DNA from: Apium graveolens
Lineage: Eukaryota > Streptophyta > Magnoliopsida > Apiales > Apiaceae
Direction of reading: 5' to 3'
Assembly (NCBI RefSeq): GCF_009905375.1
Contig: NC_133649.1
Coordinates: 232,351,792 to 232,415,791, forward strand
DNA length: 64,000 nt
Part shown: piece by piece, positions 46,424 to 58,316 of the stretch
Layout of the letters: every line of letters starts with the position of its first letter
Position numbering within the stretch: position 1 is the stretch's first letter
Position numbers and translations under genes: made by a program
The notes under the pieces: generated by a model
Database searches by the model: none
What the model was told of the DNA's origin: nothing
What the model saw: only the letters and a program-made list of their open reading frames with translations

Positions 46424-47089
46424 TTTTCCCCTCGCCTTACTTTGAAACATAGGTTAAAGACCAAAAAGGGTTAATTAATGCATGAAACATTTATGGTAAG
46501 TGTGTTAGGCAGTTGGTAAGACACTTGCGAAGGAATCGCCTTAAAACTCGTAAAGGTTAAATTATTAAAAATGGTGGAGCCGAGGGTACTCGAGTGACTT
46601 AAGAGAATCAGTAAGCGCAAAACGAGCGTTAGAGTCTGAGTTGGTTAGAGTATAGATTTACAAGTGACTTTGGTTTAATTCCAACTTACTTGTTGTTTAT
46701 AGGTTACCAGACTCGTCCCGAGCCATTTGAAACCCCCAGTCGCTCAGGCAAGTTTTCTACCCGATATACTGTTGTTGTGATGTAAATATATGTATATGCA
46801 TTATCTTGTGATAGTGCATGATTGTTATTAGCAAATTTTGCGATATATTGGAGCATGCTGATATGGTATATATGCATGTCTGTTTCGTAATCTGGTTATC
46901 TATCTGTTGATTTCAATGCTTATAGTTGCATAATACCTATGCTAGAAATAAGCAAGTAGTTGCGTATACCCTTAGTATAGGGGATAAAAGGTGAACATAT
47001 TTCTAAACCGGGAGTCGATGTTCCCGAGTATATTATATATATATATATTTATATATATATGGATATAGTTTTTAAAACTATGGATCGAA

Positions 47090-47340
47090 TAAGGTTTATT
47101 CGATACCTTTATTTTACTTAATTGAATATTAATTTGGGTATTCATTCGAGGGCTTATGACTCAGTTTATTTTATTATTTGAATATTATTTGAATATTCAT
47201 TCGAGGGCTTATGACTCAGTTTATATTATTATTGAATATTACTTGGATATTCATTTGAGGATGTATGACTCCTTTATTTTATGAATATTATTTATAGTAT
47301 TCATTCGAGGTATTATGACTCCGCTTATTACTTAATAATA
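47090..47340. repeat. Tandem repeats (~60 bp) in LTR_A
   Basis: Units contain attcattcgagggcttatgac, with about four degenerate copies. Equivalent arrays are at 50695-51030 (LTR_B) and 60480-60830 (LTR_C) with more copies. No coding content. Confidence 0.8.
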
Positions 47341-49145
47341 TTCTTTATTGTATTAAAGAATAAGGTGTCGATAATCAAACTTACTTTTGATTATTCAAAT
47401 AAAGATATTACTTTCGTATAAGTATATCTTTGATTATTTGCTATTCATTTCAAGTATAAGTTTTAATACTTCTACTTCAATTATTTTATAAAGATTATTC
47501 TTTATGGGAATATTATTTAAATAATAATATTCAGACATTTTCTAAATATTCTGGGGACTGATTTACTTCATTAAATCAGCTTCACTCCAAACATTCTTAA
47601 AAATGTTTTGCGAGTCTTCAAAATGAGATTTTCAAAAGTTAGAGCGGATCCCAAAACTCATTTTTTTTAAGATCCTCCTTTCGAAGGGGATTTAAATACT
47701 TGCTCAAAACCTGAGGGATCCGGCTCTGTGGTGTGTTTTATATTCGCAACAAGGTTGCTGTTTTGATAAATGAATTGATTACTTACCCAACACTCGGGAA
47801 GTAAAATTCTTGGAACAAGTTAATCCATTAACAGGCATCGCCTGGGAAATATCGGTGAGTTCTCCTTTCCAAATAGATACGACTTCTTGGTGGAGCCGTA
47901 TCAACAAGTTTCTACTTGGGGAAAGTGGGGACAAGCTTTATGTTTCAGAGTCATGGATTTCATCTGAACTAGGAGTGGCGTAAGTGGCCGAGTAGCGCCG
48001 GCCCAGCCTTATTATATTGGCCCAAATGGCCTGGAAGTTCCGCTAAGGCGGTCCATTCCTTAGGAGTTCAGTGTTCGGTTGACAAGTAAATCCGACAGGT
48101 TCTCCTCTACATGTAGAAAATGGTGGGGTTGTACTACTACGACTGATCATCGTAAGTGGTCTTCCTGGCGCGGCAAACTCCCGTAATGAGTTCATCATCC
48201 AATTGGATAATTTCTGCAACACTACCCAGAGCACTTCGATAGAAAGGCTACGGTTGGGCGATTGTTGAGTGTTGGCAGGGTCAAGTTTTCAAAATGATGT
48301 TTACATCAAATGAAGTATCTCGTAACTTCATTTTATTTTGATAATATTTTAAAGATTTAATCTGTTCAAATCTTGCCTTATAGTCTCATCTATGTGATGA
48401 ACTTTTGAAGCTAATTATAACTTGAACGGTAGTGGTTCAAGTAGTATTTGGGAAAGATATAAGTATATTGGGGTATCTTGTAACTTCATCTTTTAAACTT
48501 ATATCTAATTAATAATTGTCTTATGAATGACAAAGATTTCAGAAAAACTTGAGACAAGGTTAGATATATGAGATCACCTTGCAACGATATTTTTTTATAC
48601 AGTTATACACTGGACTTTGTGTATATTTGCATGGAAGAGGACTTCCAATATTTTGAAAAGTATATATGTATATATATATACTGAATATTTTGCGACTTCA
48701 TCGCATTAAGATATCAACTTGGTTCATTTCTTTTGACCAAGACTTTCATGAGTACTATGAGAAGGCTCATATATTGTTAATCATTATACATATTATTTTG
48801 GTGGGCTTGCTGCTCACCCTTGCTTTCTTCTTTCATCACACAACATCAGATAGACAAGATGACCGGACCAAGCTCCCGATTCGCAAGAGGTTAGGAGACG
48901 TTCCGCAGTTTTCTAGAAGCATTGATGCCGCCGTAGCTGAGGTAGGAGCTACCAATAGGCTAGGCTTTCAACTTCTAATGTACCAGATTTATGTATATTT
49001 ATGAATTGTAATAATGGCAAAGAAATGTAAATTTATTCAGAAAACCTTTAAGGTGTATTGGCAGATAATTGTGGAATAAAATGACTTGTGGTTATTTTTG
49101 GATGTTCATCTCTGAGACTATAACGTATGGTGTGTGTGTTTATTG

Positions 49146-49245
49146 NNNNNNNNNNNNNNNNNNNNNNNNNNNNNNNNNNNNNNNNNNNNNNNNNNNNNNN
49201 NNNNNNNNNNNNNNNNNNNNNNNNNNNNNNNNNNNNNNNNNNNNN
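49146..49245. other. Assembly gap of 100 N
   Basis: Exactly 100 undetermined bases, a common placeholder for a gap of unknown size. Left of it is LTR_A near its end. Right of it LTR_B starts about 690 bp into the LTR. Both sides are copies of one repeat, so the join may be wrong or may hide whole elements. Confidence 0.98.
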
Positions 49246-52200
49246 AAAACCCTAGCTACACACCTTCAAAAATCAAGAGGTTTATTTCTTTAGCTTCCAT
49301 AATTCATAACTAAGATGAGCCATAAGTTTAAGCTCAAGATTCCATGTTTAATAGCTAATTAATTCATCAAAGTTCTTGGTGAATAGTGTTTTCAAGAAAC
49401 TAACTTTGTGTTTTCTTAGGTTTCTTCAAGATCCAAGCTTAGTAGAGATAGTAGTGGTTATTTAAGGCTTCCTAAGTGATTCTCCACTCTCCAAGGAAGG
49501 TATAACTTCTCAACCCTTAGTTTAAGTTTGTGTGGTTGGATTTCATAATGTTAGATGATGGGTTAGTGGAATGAGTGTACTCAGATAGAGCTTTGTTTAG
49601 TAAGTGGTTTTGTTGATTTTGGAGTTAGGAGTGATGCTTGTCAGATTTGAAGTTCTTGGTCCACATTTTTTGACTTGATTTAGATGAATAAATGGTAATA
49701 TTGAGTTGATTTGGGGCTGGTAATGTAGTTAGATGGAGGTTTGATGGTTGTGAAGTTGGAGTTGAATTGTGGTTGTTTGAATGGTTTTAAATTTGGAAAA
49801 TCGCGTGAACATAGCCTTCGTAATGTCCGATTTACTTTAGACTGCTTTTGTTCATAAAATTGGACCCAAGAACCCCCTGCTAGAGTTGACCATTGCCATG
49901 TTTAGATAGTTCATGTTACGAGCTTCGTTTTGCTATGTAGTTCGTTTATTCCGATGCACGGTTTAGGAGAAACGACCGTTTCAAGTAACGGCGTTTCGCG
50001 AACGAACTTTTCCCCCTCGCCTTACTTTGAATCCTTGGTTAAGGACCTTAAATGACTAATTGGGGTAAGAAAAATTTATGGTAAGTGTGTTAGGCAGTTG
50101 GTAAGACACTCGCGAAGGAATTGCCTTAAAACTCGTAATGGTTAATTTATTAAAAATGGTGGAGCCGAGGGTACTCGAGTGACTAAGAGAATCAGTAAGC
50201 ACAAAACGAGCAGTTAGAGTCCTGAGTTGGTTAGAGTATAGATTACAAGTGACTTTGGTTCAATTCCAACTTACTTATTGCTTATAGGTTACCAGACTCG
50301 TCCCGAGCCATTCGTAACCCCCAGTCGCCAGGCAAGTTTTCTACTTTTATACGGTGTTGTGATGTATATATGTATTTGCATTATCTGCGATAGATGCATG
50401 TTGGTTAATTAGCAAAGTTGCAATATATGAAGCATGCTGCTATGATATATAACTATATATATGCATGCCTGTTTCGTATTCTTTCTATATATCTGTTGAT
50501 TCAGTTGATAATGCCGATGCTAGAGGATAGCTGGTAACTTGCATATACCCTTAGTATAGGGAACCCAAAAGGTGGGAAATATTTTCTAAACCGGAGTCGA
50601 GAGATCCCGAGTAGATTTTGTATATATGTATATATATACATATATATTTATATATATATATGGTTATAGTTTTCAAAACTATTAATCGAATAAGGTTTAT
50701 TCGATAACTTATTTTATTTAATGAATATTATTATGAATATTCATTCGAGGGCTTATGACTTCTTTATTTTATTAATGAATATTATTATGAATATTCATTG
50801 GGCTTATGACTTCTTTATTTTATTAATGAATATTATTGAATATTCATTCGAGGGCTTATGACTCTTTATTTATTTATTGAATATTATTTCGAATATTATT
50901 CGAGGGCTTATGACTCTTTTATATTATTATGGATATTACTTGGATATTCATTTGAGGATGTATGACTCCTTTATTTTATGAATATTATTTATAATATTCA
51001 TTCGAGGTATTATGACTCCGCTTATACTGCATATATTCTTTATTTATTAAAGAATAAGGTGTCATAATCAAACTTATTTTCGATTATTCAAATAAAGATA
51101 GTACTTTCGTATAAGTATATCTTTGGTTATTTAATACTCGTTCAAGTATAAGTTTTAATACTTCTACTTCAATTATTTTTATAAAGATTATTCTTATGGG
51201 AATATTATTTAAATAATAATATTCAGATATTTTCTAAATATACTGGGACTGATTTACTTCATTAATCAGCTTTACTCCAAACACTCTTTAAAGTGTTTTC
51301 GAGTCTCAAAATGATTTTTAAAAGTTAGAGCGATCCCAAAACTCATTTTTATATTTAAGATCTTCCTTTTTAAGGGGATTTAAATACTCGCTCAAAACCT
51401 GAGGGATCCGGCTCTGTGGTGTATTTTATATTCGCAACAAGGTTTGCAGTTTTGGTAAATGAATTGATTACTTACCCAACGTTCGGGAAGTAAGTCCATC
51501 TATTGAGTCGGCATAAGCAACATGGGCTCAGTGGGCGTCCATGATAGTGTAAGTGGCTCAGTGGGAGTCCATCAAATGCATAGTGGCTGAGTGGCAGTCC
51601 AGCATAAGGTCCTATTGAGACCAGGGTGATGACCAGTGGGGAGTTCGTCCTCTACTAGTAGAAAAGGTTACTTATGGTTATCTTTGCCTGATCAGCAGAT
51701 ATCTGGTTTATGCCAAAATTCTTTTCCTTTCCAAATTCATTTGGATGTTTCAAACTCTGTTCATACTTCCACATGACAGAGGTTTTCAGGAAATGTAAAG
51801 GAGATGTATATGTGGAATATATTAATATATATATCAGAACTTAATGAAGTATATCATAACTTCATTTCCTTTAATAATATTTTAAAGATTTAATCTATTC
51901 AAATCTTGTCTTGTAGTCTCATCTATGTGATGAACTGTTGAAAGCTCATTATACTTTGAACAATGGTAGTCAAGTAGCTTTATAAATGATATAAGTGTAG
52001 TGAAGTATTTGGTAACTTCATCTTTTAAACTTATATCTAGTAAATGATTATCTTATGTATGACAAAGATTTTCAGAAAAACGTTGAGACAAGGTTAGATA
52101 TATTAGATCACCTTGCACCGATATTTTTATACAGTTATAAACTGGAACTTTGTGTATATTTATGCATGGAAGAGGACTTCCAAGATTTTGAAAAGTATAT

Positions 52201-52784
52201 ATGTATATATACTAATATTTTGCGACTTCATCGCATTAAAACATCAAACTTGGTTCATTTCTTTTGACCAAGACTTTCATGAGTACTAGAGAAGGCTCAT
52301 ATATTGTTAATCATTATACATAATATTTGGTGGGCTTGCTGCTCACCCTTGCTTTCTTCTTTCATCACACAACATCCAGATAGACAAGATGAACAGGACC
52401 AAGCTCCCAATTCGCGAGCGGATATGAAACATTCCGCAGTTTCCTATAGGCGTTGATGTCGCTGTAGCTGAGGTAGGAACTACCAATAGGCTAGGCTTTC
52501 AACTTTTGATGTACCAGATTTATGTATATTTATGAATTGTAATAATGGCAAAGAAATGTAAATTTATTCAGAAAACCTTTTAAGGTGTATTGCAGATAAT
52601 TGTGGAATAAAATGACTTGTGGTTATTTTTGGATGTTCATCTCTGAGACTATAACGTGTGGTGTGTGTGTTTATTGTAGGGTCACAGTACAGAGTAGTTG
52701 AGTAATTATTAAGATTGGGTGTTATTAAGGGAAATGGAACTCGTGACAACCCGGATCCCCGACCCCGAATTTGGGGGTGTTACA
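49246..52784 (+). repeat. LTR_B: 5' LTR of G4 (left end in gap)
   Basis: Starts aaaaccctagctacac, equal to LTR_C from about 59008, and ends gggggtgttaca. It has many single-base losses relative to LTR_C, for example near 50340, 51030, 51075 and 51270. The ~60-bp repeat array is at 50695-51030; three tggctcagtgggagtcc-type copies lie at 51520-51615. Confidence 0.93.
50695..51030. repeat. Tandem repeats (~60 bp) in LTR_B
   Basis: About six copies of the gaatattcattcgagggct unit followed by tatgact, A+T-rich between them. Same family as the arrays in LTR_A and LTR_C but with a different copy number. Confidence 0.8.
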
Positions 52785-52788
52785 GAAA

Positions 52789-52800
52789 TGGTATCAGAGC
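52789..52800 (+). other. Primer binding site of G4
   Basis: tggtatcagagc, four bases after the LTR_B end at 52784, identical to the G1 site. It fixes the + orientation. Confidence 0.9.
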
Positions 52801-53238
52801 TAAGCGTTATAAACCTCAGAGATGATGCGACGTTAAGATAATAAGTTCACTAAGATAATAAGAACTCTTGCCAAGTTCATAGTCGGGCTACCTAACGTAG
52901 TACTGACAGTTAAAACCCTTATGGGAACCCTTATAAATATCGTGATAGAAGCGTAGTTCGTTATCGTATATGGTAGCGGGACTCCGAACCCTGAGGTTGA
53001 GAAGCAACAACGCGATGATGTTTTATTAAGTTATTGGAGATCAGATTGTGGATCCAATAGAGCGTCCTAACGCAGGACCAAATGATGTTCATATTGAGGA
53101 TGTAGTTTGTTGAGGATGTTGTCCTAGATGGGATTGTTGCTGAGGAGGATCCTAACAAGAATGAATAAGGACCACTGAGGAATTGATGACCATGGTTAGG
53201 GCGACTACCAGAGGTAGGATTGGCCGGTCACTACCGGA
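52801..53238 (+). other. Leader region of G4
   Basis: About 440 bp with no intact ORF. Short acidic frames such as around 53040-53160 may be a decayed leader ORF like that of G1. I cannot support a gene. Confidence 0.5.
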
Positions 53239-54070
53239 GGTTCGTTCAAGTTTGTAAAGATAGTAGCCCCTTTAACGCGGCTTACTCATAAGACTGAGAA
53301 GTTCGAATAGATAGAGAAATGCGAGAATAGCTTTCAAGAACTGAAGCAAAGGTTGGTGACGGCCCCTATGCTGGCGTTGCCAGATGGAAAAGGAGATTTT
53401 GTGATTTGTAGTGACGCTTCGCATAAGGAATTAGGGTGCTTCTTATACAGCACAACAAGGTAATCGCGTACGCGTCAAGACAATTAAGGGAATATAAAAT
53501 TCGATATCCCCACCCATGAGCTTGGGCTCGTGGCAATAGTTTTGCCCTAAAGATTGGAGGCACTACTTGTATGGAGAGAAGTGCGAGATTTACACAAGCC
53601 ATAAGTGCTCTAGTACATTTTCACGTAGAAAGAGCTCAACATACGCCAGAGGAGGCGGTTAGAGCTAATCAAGAATTATGATTGGGAGATTCTTTATCAT
53701 TCGGGGAACGCCAATGTGGTGGCTGATGCCCTTAGTAAAAGGAGAGACTCAAGATGATAATGTCTTTGGGAGAGTGATAAGAGATTTTGAGAAAATGGAA
53801 ATAGTAGTGAAGGTAACCGGAGCCGGTACCGAAAAGCTGTTGAGATTGCAATACAGACCGAATTATCGGAAAAGAACATATTGTGCCAGAAAAAGTGATG
53901 AATGAAGGCAGAGAGCCAACAAATAGATATGAGATTAATATCGAGAAAGATGATAAGGGAATAATGAGGTATTCCTATAGAATTTGGGTTCCAAATGTTC
54001 AAGAGCTTAAAGATGAGATCTTAGATGAAAGTCATAGTTCAAGGAATAAGATTAAGGGCAAACCCTGAAT
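53239..54070 (+). pseudogene. Extra RT-end, RNase H and integrase-start fragment in front of gag
   Basis: Similarity to Tekay-type pol begins near the end of RT (about 53239), continues through RNase H (about 53390-53720, with SDASHKELG-like, [22 protein letters not shown] and VVADAL-like parts) and into the linker before the integrase zinc domain (53880-54050, EINIEKDDKGIMRYSYRIWV). It has several frameshifts but is far better kept than the second copy of the same domains downstream at about 55950-56460. It lies before gag, out of the normal order. It may be a duplication, a nested fragment or a chimera made during reverse transcription. Confidence 0.8.
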
Positions 54071-54229
54071 GTGATAGTCAGGGAGGACGCCATCAAGATT
54101 GAAGGAACCCATAACATAATGAAGTGGAAAATGAGGATTTTAACGTATAAGATAACCCCAAGTATGGGAGAAGGATGAAATATTTCATACTAAGGAAACA
54201 GAAAGTCGAGTAAGGAAAGGAGACCCGAG

Positions 54230-55290
54230 ACGGTACTCCTATACGGCAATTCATGGACCTGTCTAAAAAGAACTTAGACTATTATCCCCAACCACCACCT
54301 TGAGGAAACAATGCGGTAGGAAATTCTTTCATGACCTTTAAGTTGCTAAGCTCTCAGAGTTCCAAGGAACAAGCTGACCCAGCCGAGGCAAGAGCCTGGC
54401 TAAAGGAAATATAGGAATCATTTGAGATTCAAAATGATTGATGAACCACAAAAGACTGTTTTTGTCACTTACCCTCCTAAGAGAGAGACCACCCCGGGTG
54501 AAAGGCCAAGGAAGGCACGGAGCAAGAGATTATAATAAACTGATTTAAGTTCGGTCAATTGTTTTCGGGAAAGTAATTCCCAAAGATAAGGAGATAGTGT
54601 AAAAGCTTTAGAGCCAGAACAAAGGCAGACGAGTATGATGAATTATGAATCTAAGATGTAAAAGTTGTCAAGATTCGTTCTGAAGACACGAATCCAGAAT
54701 GACGGGATGTTTGAAATCAATGCTTATGTTGTGTTGGTTTCATGAAATAATGATAAGAGAAAGGAATATAACGGCAATAGAGTTTGAGGAATGATAAGGG
54801 AGTTGGGTATGAGGAAACCCTAAAGACTCGTAGAAACAGAAATAGAAGAGTATGTAATCGTCAGGATGAGGGTGATTCACCATGAGTTAAAATTGATGGT
54901 TTGAGGGCATAAGAGATACATATATTTTATCCCCTGTAAGTTGGGAAGATTCGAGGAAACCTTGAGATAATTCGAAGGATAAATAATGAGACGCGGATAG
55001 ACTGGGAGGACAAGAAAGTAAGAAATTAAGAAAATTGGATGAAGGAAGTGACCTTCAAGAAGGTGAAGTGTAAGACCGGTGGCATGATACCCAGAAAGGG
55101 AGGACGCCCAGATATGAAAGATATCCCAACATTGAGGTGACTGTTGAGATAAACAACAAAAGTAAATAAGGAATTATTAAGAAGAAGTTCACGTTGAACA
55201 CGACCAATATCTTCCAGAACATCCTTGTTATCGTTACCAGATTAGGCAAGAAAGCGGATAACCGTTGTATCTTTTGGAGGCCATTTTGAT
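54230..55290 (+). pseudogene. gag (and protease start) relic of G4
   Basis: Recognisable gag at about 54320-54740: a DPAEARAWLKEI segment, then pieces resembling EPQKTVF. Frames break repeatedly. From about 54860 to 55290 only faint similarity remains; it may be the nucleocapsid and protease. No zinc knuckle survives that I can see. Confidence 0.6.
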
Positions 55291-58110
55291 TAACCTCATT
55301 TTGTATACAGATGTTATTGTGAAATTAGGCATATACTATCGAGGTGGGAATGATTGAATAAGACACCCTTATCAGGGATATATGACTTGATTTATCCATG
55401 GAAGGATGCAGGTACCTTTTAAAGGTGGAATTAAGAATAGAACATCGGTAACTTAAAATGAATCCTAGGGGAATGCATAAGGTTGGCATTTCACCCTTAA
55501 TAGGGACAGTATGAGTTTTGACAGGATGAATTGGAAAGGATTAAGGTAATAACAACCTTAAGAATCAGTGGAGAAATTTTTCAGAAGTATATAGACAATG
55601 GTTCTAGTAATAGTAAATGGTATTTCGATATGCCTTGTATCTAGGGACTACAGGAGGAACTATTGAAAGATAACCTTAGAGGTTTTGCATGGAGATAGGT
55701 AATATTCAAATTTCTCAAGAATAAAAATGTTGATAAAAGGAATATGACGTAATTATAATAATGCCAAGTGGGGCACGTGTTAAACCACGAGAAAGTATGG
55801 ATCGAACCAGTAAAGGTCGAAATTGTTGAGGGCAATTAGGACCTAAGACAAAAGATGTTCTAATTATGATTGAGAGTCAGTCATGACAGTGATTAACCTC
55901 TAAAGACTGAGGCAATAACTTATGGAAAAATGGTAATTTTTTTTTACTCATCAGATTTTAAGGAAAACATCTTCACATAAGCTGTGATTGAAATAAGGTA
56001 GAAAATTTATTTGGAGATGGTTAAAATGACATTGACTGTAAGGAAATTTTACTATCAGGAAAGGCCAAAGAGGTGGCCGACAGTTTAAAGGTAAGAGGAT
56101 AATTATAGGCGCTTGTGCCAAAGGAATACAGTGATGATGGTTAAAGCTGTGCAGGTTGTATTATGGTTTGGAAGATTGACATTCCTTCTAATGACTGTGC
56201 AATACCCAACCGTAATAGTGGTTGGTAAAGGTTAATTCGTGTAATCGCCATGAGCGGGCTATCTATCTCAGAGGGTACTATCTTGAGAATAATCCAGGAC
56301 CATATTTCAAAAAAAAAAGGACTAAACGAACCTTGAGTTAAGTCTTCTATTTAAGGCATACGATTAAGAATAGTATTCACCTGCTATCGTTGCTTTGACT
56401 GAAACTCTTCTGCAATTTTATCTACTTCATGTCATGTATGTATGTCAGGATCAGGAGTGTTCTTCATGAATCATGAATGGTGATTAGGTTACCTCCTTAG
56501 AAGAATTTTATACGACATATATGGACTCCGTATGGTTAGATATTAAGATTTCATGGAAAGTGAATGATGACAGTAGGTCAGTGGTGGACCATAGTAATGC
56601 AGCAATGATTCTGCGAGTAATGAGTCGATTACAACCATGAGAGTTGTATTGAAATGAATGTTGAGATTGAGTACCACTAATCGGGTCATGGTGGTGTATA
56701 AGTTATCATTGATAGACTAATTAAGTAGATTATCTACCTATTAAATACTTATTCCTTCTTATCAATAGAGAGTCGTATTACTATACGAGGAAGGTTGCGA
56801 TGCAAGCATAGAATTCTAGTAACGATGATGTATAAAATGAGATTCCAGATTCGATTTTCGATGTCAAGGGAGTTTCGAAGGTGATTGTGTATAAGCTCGA
56901 GCAAGAGCATGGGTCCATAGAATGATGGATGGAATAGCGAAAATATTTAGGCATGGGAAATACGATGCTATAATGCTTAATGTTGATTTATATACGTATA
57001 TGATTTGTTCTCCTATGACAAACCTCTATAGTTCAGAGGTAGGTTCCAAGCCAGATATTTTGTGGCAGTATATTTTTTTCATATATACAATTCTCTTCAA
57101 TTCGTTCTTTCTCTTCTTTTCATTTCATATAAGCTGAGAAGACAACCCTTCCAGAAGGGGAGGTATTGCCGAAGGACTATCTATCTGTGTGCTAGAAGCC
57201 TAGTAGGATACCATCTATTGTTTAATTGCTTGTCAAGTACTAAAGGCTGGCCACCTTCTATACTAACTATGCGATATAACAAGTGTTCATGATCATAGTG
57301 ATCTCTCAACAAATTCCTTTACTTCTATATGAAGGATTAAGCTTTCGAAAATAGAAACAGCTGAAAAAGGAGTAATAAAGTTTTGGTGGTATTCGGAATG
57401 GAAACACATTCGTGATACTAAGGTTGACGTGGTTATTAAAAGGTTATAGAACGCTAACGAGCCAAAGGTATAACCAGTATAATATTAGGAACGGAAGGTA
57501 ATAGCAATTACGAACTGGAAAAGAATGGGTATTGAGAAGCAAAAGCTCTAATGCTAAAAGCTATAATGAGAGTCTGTGCAATAGACTTGAAAGAATTTGG
57601 AATGATCACTTAACGCGGATTAAGTTATCTTACGACAATAGATCATATGTCATTATCGAGATGTCGCCTTATGAGATCCTTGAGGGAAGACAATGTCGAT
57701 CTCCCTTATGTTAGGATGAAGATGTAGAGCGCAAGATGCTCGGACCCGCAGTAGTCCAAAGGACCAAGGATATGATAAATCTAATCAGAGGATGGTTGGT
57801 AGTAGCCCAAGATGGGAACACGAAGTATGTTGATTTAACACGAAAGGACAAGGAATGGGAAATAGGGGACCTAGTAATGTTATAGGTATCCCTTGGGAAA
57901 AGGGTTGATGAGATTCGGAAAGAAGGAAAGCTAAGTCCACGAATTGTTGGACCCTTGGATATATTAAGACGTATTGGGAGGATAGCATATGAGCTAGCCC
58001 TAACCCCGAACATGTAGCAGGTCGTAACATATTCCACGTATCAATGTTAAGGAAGTGTAATTCAGATGCCAGATAAATAGGGGCATATGAGCGCATAGAC
58101 ATGCAACCCG
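55291..58110 (+). pseudogene. RT, RNase H and integrase relic of G4
   Basis: RT traces lie at about 55370-55860 (KDAGTF, then pieces of the palm; the Asp-Asp site is not intact). The end of RNase H is at about 56060-56095. Integrase traces lie at about 56590-56760 (start of core) and 57532-57714 (NDHLTRIKLSYDNRSY, SPYEILEGRQCRSPL). The best-kept part is the C-terminal integrase at about 57720-58030 (GPAVVQRTKDM, GKLSPRIVGPLDIL). Numerous stops and indels throughout; between the named pieces no feature is identifiable. Confidence 0.75.
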
Positions 58111-58303
58111 ACGTAACCTATATGAAGTGACCAGGAAGGGTTATAGAGTGAAAAGGAACAAGTGCTTAGGAGAAGGATTATCAACTAGGCAGAGTTTGGT
58201 GGTAGGACCACAATATGGGAAAATTTACTTGAGAGTTAGAAAGTGCAATGCTAAGAGGGTATCCCTATTCATTTTCTATCTGATTCCGGGACGGAATCCT
58301 TTT

Positions 58304-58316
58304 AAGGAGGGGAGAC
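58304..58316 (+). other. Polypurine tract of G4
   Basis: aaggaggggagac directly precedes LTR_C. The flanking text cggaatccttttaagg matches that in front of the G1 tract. Confidence 0.85.

Larger units (their letters stand above)
44983..49145 (+). repeat. LTR_A: LTR of the G4 family, divergent copy, right end in the gap
   Basis: Starts tgtaataacccc at 44983 inside C1 gag (left flank gatgt). It aligns with LTR_C (58317-62584) for most of its length, to about 107 bp before the LTR end, where the N gap begins. Two stretches differ strongly from B and C: about 45530-45960, and about 47850-48260, where the tggctcagtgggagtcc repeats of B and C are replaced. It is therefore another subfamily copy: a solo LTR, or one LTR of an element whose rest is in the gap. 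Open stretches such as 48666-49004 are not conserved in B or C. A (ta)n microsatellite lies near 47033-47060. Confidence 0.88.

Noticed and set aside
48666..49004. 112-codon frame with a hydrophobic segment in LTR_A
   Set aside because: The aligned parts of LTR_B and LTR_C do not keep the frame, so it is chance within an LTR.
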